Of a DNA stretch of 64,000 nt, positions 25,470 to 33,484 are shown in pieces. Position 1 is the first letter of the stretch; every line of letters starts with the position of its first letter. The stretch is from Bacteroidia bacterium. Lineage in GTDB: Bacteria; Bacteroidota; Bacteroidia; Flavobacteriales; Flavobacteriaceae. Below the pieces are notes generated by a model. The model saw only the letters and a list, made by a program, of their open reading frames with translations. It did not search any database and had not been told where the DNA came from. The DNA lies in the NCBI GenBank assembly GCA_030428705.1, contig JAUIDI010000002.1, positions 248,001 to 312,000 on the forward strand, in the 5' to 3' direction. Both the position numbers and the translations under genes were made by a program.

Positions 25470-26253
25470 TTATCGCTAAAATACTTGAAGGGTAAATTAC
25501 CTCGGTCAAATATAATCCTTTTGCCGGCACTGAAGGTCCTGCCTGTGCCCTATCCTTACTTTTTAGGATAGTCTTAACATCGGCCACCTCTATTTTGTCA
25601 TGGCCGACCTCGAGCAGGGTACCGACTATGGCCCTGACCATGTTCCGAAGAAAACGATCCGCCGAAATGGTGAAGACCAGCATGTTGTTCTTATTTTCCC
25701 AAAACGCTTTGTTGATATCGCAAAGAAAAGTTTTTACATCGGTGTTCGATTTCGAAAAGCATTCGAAATCTTCATGCTGTAAAAGCAACCCGGCCGCTTC
25801 GTTCATCTTTTCAACATTCAAAGGCTGCTTTATATAGTGCGCCATTTCCATTAAAAAAGGATTTTTATCCTGCACGACCCAATATTCATAGGTACGCTGA
25901 ACGGCATCGAACCTAGCATGTGCGTTTTTGGCTACTTCAAATATTCTTTTGACGGAGACATCATCTTCTAAAAATGCATTCAACCGATACACGAAATCCT
26001 CAAGATCATCGATTTTATCGATATCGTAATGTGCGAACATTTGCCTTGCATGTACCCCGGCATCCGTACGGCCAGCCCCGACAAGCGAAATATCGGTCCT
26101 TAGCAGTTTTGACATGGCTTCTTCGAGCGCCTCCTGCACGGTAATTGCATTGGGTTGTTTCTGCCAGCCATGATATGCCTTCCCGAAATATGAAAACTCG
26201 ATAAAATATCTCAATGTTTGCCTACTTTTGAATTTCAAAGATACTTCATCCAT
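25462..26253 (-). CDS. truA: tRNA pseudouridine synthase A
   Basis: It converts uridines 38-40 of the tRNA anticodon stem to pseudouridine. Motifs are YFGKAYHGWQKQPNAITVQ near the N-terminus, GAGRTDAGVHARQMFAH with the catalytic Asp, and FLRNMVRAIVGTLLEVG. The listed ATG gives 263 residues. However, the family normally begins right at the (M)RYFIEFSYFGKAYHGW segment, which here would be a TTG at 26214. A TATCTTTG sequence sits at 26236-26243 between the two candidates, so the shorter start is a real possibility. It overlaps the ABC transporter gene by 8 bases. Confidence 0.93.
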   Translation of the reverse strand: MDEVSLKFKSRQTLRYFIEFSYFGKAYHGWQKQPNAITVQEALEEAMSKLLRTDISLVGAGRTDAGVHARQMFAHYDIDKIDDLEDFVYRLNAFLEDDVSVKRIFEVAKNAHARFDAVQRTYEYWVVQDKNPFLMEMAHYIKQPLNVEKMNEAAGLLLQHEDFECFSKSNTDVKTFLCDINKAFWENKNNMLVFTISADRFLRNMVRAIVGTLLEVGHDKIEVADVKTILKSKDRAQAGPSVPAKGLYLTEVIYPSSILAINE

Positions 26254-26319
26254 AAGGTAAAAATAAAAGTCGCGAGTACATTTCGAAGCGAAATATGACT
26301 TCGCAACGCAATCTGTAAA

Positions 26320-26814
26320 ATGACCAAAATCCTTCTACTATCCGATACGCATTCATATCTCGATGGTACTATAATAAAGTACGCCCGTCAAGCCGACGAG
26401 GTTTGGCATGCGGGCGACATAGGTAGTCTGGAAGTCACCGATACGCTGCGTTCGATAAAACCCGTCAGGGCGGTTTATGGCAACATCGACGATAATATCA
26501 TTCAGAAAGAATTTCCATTAGACAATAGGTTCAAGTGCGAAAAAGTAGATGTATATATGACCCACATAGGAGGCTATCCGCCAAAATACAATCCAAGGAC
26601 AAGAAGGGGGATTAAAGAGAATCCCCCCAAACTATTTATATGCGGGCATTCACATATTTTAAAGGTGATATGGGACAAGGCCTTGAATATATTACACATG
26701 AATCCGGGCGCATGCGGCAAACATGGGTTTCATCAAGTTCGCACCATGTTACGGTTCACAATTGATGGCAATGATATCAAGGACCTTGAAGTCATTGAAC
26801 TTGGAAAACGATGA
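26320..26814 (+). CDS. Metallophosphoesterase, YfcE/MJ0936 type
   Basis: A 164-residue calcineurin-like phosphodiesterase. All metal-binding motifs are present: LLSDTHSYLDG, WHAGDIGS, VYGNID, MTHIGGYPP and ICGHSHILKV, and a late MNPGACGKHG. This family hydrolyses phosphodiesters with two metals; the physiological substrate is usually unknown. Start ATG at 26320, 66 bases from the divergent truA. A long spacer with a hairpin follows. Confidence 0.92.
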   Translation: MTKILLLSDTHSYLDGTIIKYARQADEVWHAGDIGSLEVTDTLRSIKPVRAVYGNIDDNIIQKEFPLDNRFKCEKVDVYMTHIGGYPPKYNPRTRRGIKENPPKLFICGHSHILKVIWDKALNILHMNPGACGKHGFHQVRTMLRFTIDGNDIKDLEVIELGKR

Positions 26815-26891
26815 CATCGGTTTTAGTCCGAATCTGTTAACACAATTACAAAATCATATTGTTATTCCTATTTTTTCCCGATTTTGTGCTC

Positions 26892-26917
26892 TTGGCCGAC
26901 CAAAACCATTCGGCCAA
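26892..26917. repeat. Hairpin after the phosphoesterase gene
   Basis: TTGGCCGA and TCGGCCAA form a perfect 8-base-pair stem with a 10-base loop. No T tail follows on the plus strand (AAAA instead), so it is a poor standard terminator. It may stabilise the 3' end of the phosphoesterase mRNA. Confidence 0.4.
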
Positions 26918-26951
26918 AAAGGATGGAATCTAAATAATAGTTTTAAGAATT

Positions 26952-26967
26952 TTGACTTTTAAGTCAA
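26952..26967. promoter_or_regulatory. Palindrome upstream of the PepSY gene
   Basis: TTGACTT-TT-AAGTCAA is a perfect 7-base-arm dyad located 28 bases before the start codon at 26996, in promoter position. No repressor is identified. Confidence 0.4.
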
Positions 26968-26995
26968 GAGTGTCAAAAATTCCAGATAAATCTAA

Positions 26996-27565
26996 ATGCG
27001 TAAAAAGGACAGTAGAAAAAGACAGGCAAAAATACTTCGAGTATTTCGCAAAATCCATCGCGTAACAGGGGCAACTTTGTTTATTTTTTTCTTTGTGATA
27101 TCGACAACGGGGTTTTTATTAGGTTGGAAAAAAAACAGTAATGATCTACTTCTATCCAAAACATACGAGGGTTCCTCTATAGAATTAAGCGATTGGTTAT
27201 CGTTGGAAGAATTGCATAAAAAGGCATTTGGATATATGAAAGACTCGCTGCCCGATCAATCCAGTTTAAAACTTGACCGAATAGATGTTAGAAAGAGTAA
27301 AGGCACTGTTAAGTTTGTTTTCGAAAATTATTATGGGGTCCAGCTCGATGGCAAAACCGGCGACCTCTTACATTTTGAACGTAGAAGGGCCGACTTTATC
27401 GAAAACATCCACGATGGCTCGATCTTGGATAATTTTCTAGGTACGAACGGTTATATCAAACTTATATATACCAATGTCATGGGCATTGCACTTTTAACCT
27501 TTACCATAACGGGTTTTTGGCTTTGGTACGGTCCGAAGAGAATGCGTAGAACGGCAAAGACCTAA
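26996..27565 (+). CDS. PepSY-associated membrane protein
   Basis: A 189-residue protein with a basic cytoplasmic N-terminus (MRKKDSRKRQAKI), a first membrane helix at about 25-45 (TGATLFIFFFVISTTGFLLGW), a periplasmic PepSY-like region, and a second helix near 160-180 ending in WLWYGPKRMRR. The layout matches the small PepSY-TM proteins linked in other bacteria to iron or reductase functions. It is shorter than the four-helix PepSY_TM family, with only one repeat unit, but looks complete. A palindrome precedes it and a hairpin terminator follows. No partner gene is adjacent. Confidence 0.85.
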   Translation: MRKKDSRKRQAKILRVFRKIHRVTGATLFIFFFVISTTGFLLGWKKNSNDLLLSKTYEGSSIELSDWLSLEELHKKAFGYMKDSLPDQSSLKLDRIDVRKSKGTVKFVFENYYGVQLDGKTGDLLHFERRRADFIENIHDGSILDNFLGTNGYIKLIYTNVMGIALLTFTITGFWLWYGPKRMRRTAKT

Positions 27566-27568
27566 TGC

Positions 27569-27596
27569 AAAACCCCGATGTTTCCATCAGGGTTTT
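27569..27596. terminator. Terminator between the PepSY and DUF4293 genes
   Basis: AAAACCCcGATG and CATCaGGGTTTT form a 12-base stem with one mismatch and a four-base loop. A and T tracts on the two sides let it serve both convergent genes. Confidence 0.7.
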
Positions 27597-27626
27597 CTAC
27601 GCACTAATACAACTAAGATGTTAGGT

Positions 27627-28037
27627 TTAACGCAGACGATCCACAGATTTTACAAGATCCTCATCCTTCTTTATGGCCCTATTGGCAAGGACCAAAAAAA
27701 CGATAGAAAATACAGGAATCAGCATCCCAATACCCTTCTCGGAGACCGAAATCTCTCCGGATAGATTTAGCGATCGGTAAACGAAAAATCCCAGTAAAAA
27801 AAGATTCAATATCATGTTCAATCTGTTGACAACAAATTGATTCTGTCGATTTTTAAACAACATTATGGCAACAAGTGCCAAAGCCGCCGAAACATAAAAG
27901 GCACCGGAAATCAATAAATCATTCTTGGCAAAAATCTCAATTCCATCGGCATCGGACCATAGGTTTAGCCAAAAGGGCAGCAAACCGCCCAAAAGGGCCA
28001 CGATCAATAGATATATGGTCTGAATTCGTTGAATCAT
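27627..28037 (-). CDS. DUF4293 domain membrane protein
   Basis: A 136-residue protein with four membrane helices (MIQRIQTIYLLIVALLGGLLPFWL at the start, then about 45-60, 78-95 and 105-122). The MIQRIQT(I/L)YL opening and overall size are the hallmark of the DUF4293 family, which in Bacteroidota sits beside rho. It is divergent from rho here, with about 200 bases between. Function unknown. Confidence 0.88.
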   Translation of the reverse strand: MIQRIQTIYLLIVALLGGLLPFWLNLWSDADGIEIFAKNDLLISGAFYVSAALALVAIMLFKNRQNQFVVNRLNMILNLFLLGFFVYRSLNLSGEISVSEKGIGMLIPVFSIVFLVLANRAIKKDEDLVKSVDRLR

Positions 28038-28150
28038 TGCATTTATCGACTTCGGAAGGGCAAAAATACGCGTCTTTTTAAAAAATATCCATCTAATCTT
28101 GAAAATATTTTGTAATATTGTTGCGTTATCAGTTGTGACACTTACCGAAA

Positions 28151-28164
28151 GGGAAATCTTTCCC
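28151..28164 (+). promoter_or_regulatory. Small hairpin in the rho leader
   Basis: GGGAAATCTTTCCC can fold into a short stem about 75 bases upstream of the rho start codon. It would lie in the mRNA leader if the TAATATTG-like -7 element near 28112 is used. Rho genes are often autoregulated through their leader; here that is only a possibility. Confidence 0.25.
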
Positions 28165-28236
28165 GAGTAATATCCACTTTAATAGTACACACTTCTTATT
28201 ATTTTTTCTAAAGACGTATAATTTATACCATACTTA

Positions 28237-29826
28237 ATGTTTGAGATTTCAGATTTAAAGTCAAAAAAGCTACCTGAGCTTCAGGAAATTGCTAAAGAAC
28301 TTAACGTACCCAAGTACAAAACCCAAAAAAAATTAGACCTTGTCTATCAAATATTGGACTTGCAGGCAGCCAACCCCAAAGCCGTTGCCGAAGCCACGAC
28401 AGATAGGGCAAGCGACCAACCGAAGGCCAAACCGGAGCGTAAAAGAATAGTACACCAAAAGCCTGACGAAAAGGATACTTCCAAAAACGAAGAAACCAAC
28501 GGTCAAGCCCAAGAAGGCAGGGATCAGAAAAGACCATCGCGACCGAACCCAAGACCGACAAAAAAAGACCACCAAAAAAACGCTCCCCAACGCAACGACC
28601 AAAACAATAACAAAAAACCACACCACCAAAAGAACAATCAGGACAGAAATTATGATAAGAGTAATTTCGATAAAGACCTGAAAAACCGTTATAAAGAACC
28701 GGAGTTCGAATTCGATAGTATCATCGAGAGCGAAGGCGTTTTGGACATTATGCAGGATGGATACGGATTCTTGAGATCTTCCGATTACAACTATCTGTCA
28801 TCGCCCGACGATATCTACGTCTCACAATCGCAGATCCGTCTTTTTGGTCTGAAGACCGGAGATACCGTCTTGGGCAATGTACGCCCTCCCAAAGAAGGTG
28901 AAAAATATTTCCCGTTAATCAAAGTGAACAAAATCAATGGCATCGATCCCCAAATCGTTCGGGATCGGGTATCGTTCGAACATTTGACACCTTTGTTTCC
29001 GAAGGAAAAATTCAATCTAGCGGAACGCCAGGCGACCATCTCGACACGGATCATAGATTTGTTCTCGCCAATCGGAAAAGGACAACGTGGAATGATCGTG
29101 GCGCAGCCTAAAACCGGTAAAACGATGTTATTGAAAGACATCGCCAATGGTATTGCCGCCAATCATCCGGAGGTTTATCAAATCATTCTATTGATCGATG
29201 AACGCCCTGAAGAGGTAACCGATATGCAACGCAATGTTCGCGGTGAAGTCGTGGCATCGACTTTTGACAAAGAAGCTACCGAACATGTACGGGTGGCCAA
29301 CATCGTTCTTGAAAAGGCAAAACGCTTGGTCGAATGCGGCCATGACGTAGTTATTCTATTGGATTCGATCACCCGTTTGGCCAGGGCCTACAACACGGTA
29401 CAACCCGCCTCGGGAAAAGTATTGAGCGGTGGTGTGGATGCGAACGCCTTACACAAACCCAAACGTTTTTTCGGTGCGGCTCGAAAAATCGAGAACGGAG
29501 GATCTTTATCGATTATTGCAACTGCATTGACCGAGACCGGTTCTAAAATGGACGAGGTTATCTTTGAGGAATTCAAGGGAACGGGTAATATGGAACTTCA
29601 ACTCGATCGTAAAATCAGCAATAGAAGAATTTTCCCTGCCATTGACCTTACTTCTTCAAGTACGCGTAGGGATGACCTTTTATTGGACGAAAACACGATC
29701 CAGCGTATGTGGATCATGCGCAAATATTTGGCCGATATGAATCCTGTAGAGGCAATGGAGTTCATTGAGCAGCGATTCAAGCAGACCAAAAACAATGAAG
29801 AGTTCTTGATGACCATGAACCAATAA
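28237..29826 (+). CDS. rho: Transcription termination factor Rho with disordered insert
   Basis: RNA-dependent hexameric ATPase that ends transcription. The N-terminal Rho_N helices cover residues 1-47. A low-complexity insert rich in Asn, Gln, Lys, Pro, Arg and Asp follows, at about residues 48-158. Then come the RNA-binding cold-shock-like domain ([16 protein letters not shown]) and the RecA-like motor: [10 protein letters not shown] (Walker A), [15 protein letters not shown] (Walker B), [15 protein letters not shown] (Q loop) and the R-loop segment [20 protein letters not shown]. 529 residues is long against about 420 for E. coli Rho; the insert explains the difference. Such inserts are known in Bacteroidota. 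A strong terminator follows. Confidence 0.97.
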   Translation: MFEISDLKSKKLPELQEIAKELNVPKYKTQKKLDLVYQILDLQAANPKAVAEATTDRASDQPKAKPERKRIVHQKPDEKDTSKNEETNGQAQEGRDQKRPSRPNPRPTKKDHQKNAPQRNDQNNNKKPHHQKNNQDRNYDKSNFDKDLKNRYKEPEFEFDSIIESEGVLDIMQDGYGFLRSSDYNYLSSPDDIYVSQSQIRLFGLKTGDTVLGNVRPPKEGEKYFPLIKVNKINGIDPQIVRDRVSFEHLTPLFPKEKFNLAERQATISTRIIDLFSPIGKGQRGMIVAQPKTGKTMLLKDIANGIAANHPEVYQIILLIDERPEEVTDMQRNVRGEVVASTFDKEATEHVRVANIVLEKAKRLVECGHDVVILLDSITRLARAYNTVQPASGKVLSGGVDANALHKPKRFFGAARKIENGGSLSIIATALTETGSKMDEVIFEEFKGTGNMELQLDRKISNRRIFPAIDLTSSSTRRDDLLLDENTIQRMWIMRKYLADMNPVEAMEFIEQRFKQTKNNEEFLMTMNQ

Positions 29827-29857
29827 TATTAGGTAGAGGGACAGATTTTTGTCCATA

Positions 29858-29907
29858 AAAAAATTCCAAATTCCCAAGGCGAGTACCTTTTGGAATTTGG
29901 AATTTTT
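29858..29907. terminator. Terminator between rho and rpsT
   Basis: AAAAATTCCAAATTCC pairs with GGAATTTGGAATTTTT around a 17-base loop. It is long, AT-rich and flanked by A and T runs, so it can end both convergent transcripts. Confidence 0.8.
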
Positions 29908-29927
29908 ATTTGAGATTATTCGATCGC

Positions 29928-30179
29928 CTAAAGAGACGCGACGTGCTTGGTGAGCTTGCTCTTTAAATTGGCGGCCTTATTGTTATGAATAATGTTGCGC
30001 TTTGCCAATCTATCGATCATGCTGATAACTTCCGGCAATAGTTTTTCTGCATCTTTCTTTTTCTCCTCGGCACGCAATTTCTTGATAGCGTTACGGGTAG
30101 TTTTGTGCTGATAACGGTTACGCAAACGAACTGCTTCGTTTCTTCTGATTCTTTTTAATGCCGACTTGTGATTTGCCAT
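29928..30179 (-). CDS. rpsT: 30S ribosomal protein S20
   Basis: An 83-residue basic protein with the S20 opening MANHKSALKRIRRNEAVRLRN and a helical, lysine-rich body. KRNIIHNNKAANLKSKLTKHV at the end is the conserved third helix. It binds 16S rRNA early in 30S assembly. It lies about 60 bases downstream of the two tRNA-Glu genes on the same strand and could share their promoter. Confidence 0.97.
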   Translation of the reverse strand: MANHKSALKRIRRNEAVRLRNRYQHKTTRNAIKKLRAEEKKKDAEKLLPEVISMIDRLAKRNIIHNNKAANLKSKLTKHVASL

Positions 30180-30236
30180 CTTTACTTCAATTATATTTTT
30201 TTAAATCTTTCTTCACCGATCCTCTTCGAACTTTTG

Positions 30237-30308
30237 TAGCCCGTAGGGGAATCGAACCCCTGTTACCAGGATGAAAACCTGGCGTCCTAACCCCTAGACG
30301 AACGGGCC
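30237..30308 (-). tRNA. tRNA-Glu (TTC), copy 1
   Basis: Read on the minus strand it begins GGCCCGTTCGTCTAGGGG. The acceptor stem GGCCCGT/ACGGGCT has one G-U pair. The anticodon stem CCAGG/CCTGG encloses TTTTCAT, giving TTC. The T arm has GGTTCGATTCC. 72 bases, no encoded CCA. It is identical to the copy at 30400 and lies downstream of it. Confidence 0.96.
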
Positions 30309-30399
30309 GTTTTTAAGATTCGAAATACAAAATTCGAAGTGCGAAATCGTTTTTATAAATTTTCACTTCCAACCCCATACCTCCAACTTCGTATTTTAG

Positions 30400-30471
30400 T
30401 AGCCCGTAGGGGAATCGAACCCCTGTTACCAGGATGAAAACCTGGCGTCCTAACCCCTAGACGAACGGGCC
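30400..30471 (-). tRNA. tRNA-Glu (TTC), copy 2
   Basis: Same 72-base sequence and fold as the copy at 30237, with anticodon TTC and no encoded CCA. It is the promoter-proximal copy: a consensus promoter ends about 24 bases upstream. The 91-base spacer between copies is AT-rich and shows no terminator, so both are probably cut from one transcript. Confidence 0.96.
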
Positions 30472-30494
30472 ATTGCTTTACACAATTGCGGATG

Positions 30495-30524
30495 CAAAAA
30501 TACAATTATTTTTAACTATAGCAA
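30495..30524 (-). promoter_or_regulatory. Promoter of the tRNA-Glu pair
   Basis: On the minus strand TTG at 30524-30522 and TATTTTTG at 30502-30495 are 19 bases apart, a near-perfect TTG-N19-TAnnTTTG promoter. It reads toward both tRNA-Glu genes and possibly rpsT. Confidence 0.75.
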
Positions 30525-30550
30525 CCCTTACCCATAAATTTTAAAAGCAT

Positions 30551-32026
30551 TTAATATGCCTTTGCAAACAACACCCTATAAGGCGAAGGTTTCCCGGTAA
30601 CCATGCAACTTCCCGGCTCATTTTTAACGTTGATCGGAATACATCGAATCGTGGCCTTGGTTTCTTCCTTTATTCGATTTTCGGTCTCGTTAGTACCATC
30701 CCAATGCGCGGAAATAAAACCGCCTTTTGATTCGATCAGCTTCTTGAATTCATCGTAGCTATTTACTTCGGTAATATGTTCTTCCCTGTATTTATGGGCC
30801 CTATCGAAAATATTCCTTTGAATATCTTCCATCAAAAATTCAATTTTTGACACTACCTCATCTATAGGTACGGTCTCCTTTTCGAACGTATCCCTTCTAG
30901 CCACCTCAAAAGTACCATTGTCCATATCACGTTGGCCTATCGCCAAGCGCACGGGTACTCCTTTCAATTCATATTCGTTGAACTTGAACCCCGGTTTATG
31001 GGTATCCCTGTCATCATATTTGACCGAAATACCCTTTGAGCGAAGTTCTTGCACCAAGGGTTTTACTCTTTCCGAAATGGCGTCCAATTGCTCAAGCCCT
31101 TTATAAATGGGAACTATAACCACCTGAATCGGCGCTAATTTAGGGGGAAGCACCAAACCGTTATCGTCGCTATGGGTCATTACCAACGCTCCCATCAATC
31201 GTGTGGAAACGCCCCATGAAGTGGCCCAAACATGTTCTTGTTTCCCTTCTTTGTTCGCAAATTTGACATCGAAAGCCTTGGCGAAATTCTGCCCTAAAAA
31301 ATGTGAAGTTCCTGCTTGTAGCGCCTTGCCATCCTGCATCAATGCTTCTATGCAATAGGTTTCGACCGCCCCTGCAAAACGTTCACTTTCGGTCTTGACC
31401 CCTTTGATTACAGGTACGGCCATATGCTCTTCTGCAAACTCCGCATAAACGTTCATTATAAGTTCTGCCTCTTCGATCGCCTCTTTTTCCGTTGCGTGGG
31501 CCGTGTGACCTTCCTGCCATAAAAACTCGGCGGTACGTAAAAAAAGGCGGGTACGCATTTCCCACCGGACCACGTTGGCCCATTGATTGATCAGCAAGGG
31601 AAGATCCCTATAGGATTGTATCCATCTCCGATAGGTATCCCATATTATGGTTTCGGAGGTAGGTCTCACGATAAGTTCTTCTTCCAATCTGGCCTCGGGA
31701 TCTACGATGATACCGTTTCCATCCTCATCATTCTTGAGCCTATAATGTGTGACCACCGCACACTCTTTCGCGAATCCTTCCACATGGCTTGCTTCCTTAC
31801 TTAAAAACGATTTTGGAATAAACAATGGAAAATAAGCATTTTCATGCCCCGTATCCTTGAACATTTTGTCCAAACCGGCCTGCATTTTTTCCCAGATCGC
31901 GAATCCATAGGGTTTGATGACCATACATCCCCTGACGCCAGAGTTTTCGGCCAAATCAGCTTTAACAACAAGTTCGTTGTACCATTTGGAATAATCTTCA
32001 CTACGCTTTGTCAAATTTTTACCCAT
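30551..32026 (-). CDS. proS: Prolyl-tRNA synthetase
   Basis: Charges tRNA-Pro in the cytoplasm. The ORF opens upstream at 32107, but the codons before [20 protein letters not shown] are not family-like; two adjacent ATGs (32029 and 32026) are the likely start, giving 491 residues. This is the short archaeal/eukaryote-like ProRS form used by Bacteroidota, without the bacterial editing insert. Visible motifs: [26 protein letters not shown] (motif 2 region with [16 protein letters not shown]), [16 protein letters not shown] (motif 3 region), then the anticodon-binding domain and a C-terminal domain ending in KAY. It is divergent from the lipoprotein gene at 32123. Confidence 0.96.
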   Translation of the reverse strand: MGKNLTKRSEDYSKWYNELVVKADLAENSGVRGCMVIKPYGFAIWEKMQAGLDKMFKDTGHENAYFPLFIPKSFLSKEASHVEGFAKECAVVTHYRLKNDEDGNGIIVDPEARLEEELIVRPTSETIIWDTYRRWIQSYRDLPLLINQWANVVRWEMRTRLFLRTAEFLWQEGHTAHATEKEAIEEAELIMNVYAEFAEEHMAVPVIKGVKTESERFAGAVETYCIEALMQDGKALQAGTSHFLGQNFAKAFDVKFANKEGKQEHVWATSWGVSTRLMGALVMTHSDDNGLVLPPKLAPIQVVIVPIYKGLEQLDAISERVKPLVQELRSKGISVKYDDRDTHKPGFKFNEYELKGVPVRLAIGQRDMDNGTFEVARRDTFEKETVPIDEVVSKIEFLMEDIQRNIFDRAHKYREEHITEVNSYDEFKKLIESKGGFISAHWDGTNETENRIKEETKATIRCIPINVKNEPGSCMVTGKPSPYRVLFAKAY

Positions 32027-32122
32027 CATATATAGTTTGGCATAGAACTTGTGCCTATGTTGTCGAAATAATTCGGTAAAACTAATTATTTTTAGTATGT
32101 TCAACAATATAAAATCAGACTG

Positions 32123-33445
32123 ATGAATAATTCACTACCCCACCCAAAATTCAGCATCGCTGCCATCTCTGCACTAGTGGGACTTATGTTCATTTCATGT
32201 GGTTCGTACCAACAAGCTTCGTATTACGACAATGACGGTATCTATGCAGACCCGAATGATCGTATCGTGGAAAGACCTACCGAGAACAGATCGGCCCGTC
32301 AAGCCGAGCAAAATACCTATGCGGAATACTTCGGAAACAAAGCCGACCAGTACAATGAAATTTTGGAGAACGAGATTTTTACCGACATCGAATCGTATTC
32401 AAGTGATATAGAAAACGATAGCATCACTGAAGGGCAATTAACCGATTACTACAGTCCTGATAATGACTACCAAGGTTATGCCGGCTGGGGAGATAACGCA
32501 ACCAGTGTGAACATCAATATATACGATAGCGGATGGAACAATTGGGGCTGGGGTGGCTTCGGTTGGGGTTGGAACAGTCCATGGGGATGGAACAACTGGG
32601 GCTGGGGAGGCTACTATGGAGGTTATTACGGCTGGGGCTGGAACAATCCTTGGAGATGGAACCGATGGGGCTGGGGAGGATACTATGGCGGTTGGGGTTA
32701 CGCCGGTTATTATGGCTGGGGCGGATATTACAACAATTGGTATTATCCCGGTTATGGTTATTATGGCCGAAACCCCTATTATTACGGTTATAACAGAAGT
32801 TATGCCTATAATCGAGGTCGTAGAGGATACTACAATACAAATACCGTTGCGGGAATCAACTCACGAACTTCTTTAAGGGGACGATCCAACATTAATACAA
32901 GAGGTACCTCTCCAAGATACAGGTCTACAAGTTCAAGATCTCTAAATAGCCGTTCGACTGGTGTAAGAAGTTCAAGAAGTACCGGCATTGCCTCAAGGAG
33001 AACCGTAGGTGTCGATCAGAACAGAAGTTACAGAACAAGTCGCAGCACACGGGCGGTGCCTAGATATAACAGTTCTTCGAGAAGTCAAACATATAGAAGT
33101 ACCACGCCAAGAACCGGAAGCTATCAAAGCGGACGTTCTTCCTCGAGGGTTAGAACGGCTCCAAGAACTTCAACTTATAGCCGTAGCAGTGGAGCACGTA
33201 CAGGCTCATATAGAAGTTCGGGGCGAAGTACCCGTACCAATCAGTCATATAGAAGCTCTACCCCTAGAAGTGGCAGCTATCGGTCGGGCAGTAGAAGCTC
33301 AAGTACACGAAGTAGTGGCAGCTACCGAAGTTCCGGTAGCAGTTCCCGAAGCTCTGGCGGAAGCTATAGAAGTTCGGGCGGTTCATCTTCGCGATCTTCG
33401 GGTGCTCGATCATCAAGTTCCAGAAGCGGAGGAAGAAGACAATAA
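32123..33445 (+). CDS. Low-complexity lipoprotein, W/G/Y-rich then R/S/G-rich
   Basis: A 440-residue lipoprotein. The signal peptide ends in LMFISC (lipidated Cys26). An acidic region follows (30-120, many Asp/Glu/Tyr), then a Trp/Gly/Asn/Tyr-rich stretch at about 137-236 with repeats such as NWGWGGF and GGYYGGW, then an Arg/Ser/Gly/Thr tail (about 247-440) with many SYRSS-like units. Some databases name similar proteins vitellogenin II by composition only. It probably sits on the outer membrane and its tail is likely disordered. It starts 97 bases from proS and precedes the FadL-like gene by 39 bases, so the two are probably co-transcribed. Function not known. Confidence 0.8.
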   Translation: MNNSLPHPKFSIAAISALVGLMFISCGSYQQASYYDNDGIYADPNDRIVERPTENRSARQAEQNTYAEYFGNKADQYNEILENEIFTDIESYSSDIENDSITEGQLTDYYSPDNDYQGYAGWGDNATSVNINIYDSGWNNWGWGGFGWGWNSPWGWNNWGWGGYYGGYYGWGWNNPWRWNRWGWGGYYGGWGYAGYYGWGGYYNNWYYPGYGYYGRNPYYYGYNRSYAYNRGRRGYYNTNTVAGINSRTSLRGRSNINTRGTSPRYRSTSSRSLNSRSTGVRSSRSTGIASRRTVGVDQNRSYRTSRSTRAVPRYNSSSRSQTYRSTTPRTGSYQSGRSSSRVRTAPRTSTYSRSSGARTGSYRSSGRSTRTNQSYRSSTPRSGSYRSGSRSSSTRSSGSYRSSGSSSRSSGGSYRSSGGSSSRSSGARSSSSRSGGRRQ

Positions 33446-33484
33446 GCTTCTTGATATTCACAAACGATATTAAAAACCCAAATA

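Noticed and set aside
30237-30471. Repeated TAGCCCGTAGGGGAATCGAACCCC pattern as a repeat element
   Set aside because: It is explained fully by the two identical tRNA-Glu genes.
33009-33473. 154-residue ORF overlapping the low-complexity lipoprotein
   Set aside because: It is a second frame through the R/S repeat region; the repetitive DNA keeps frames open by chance.
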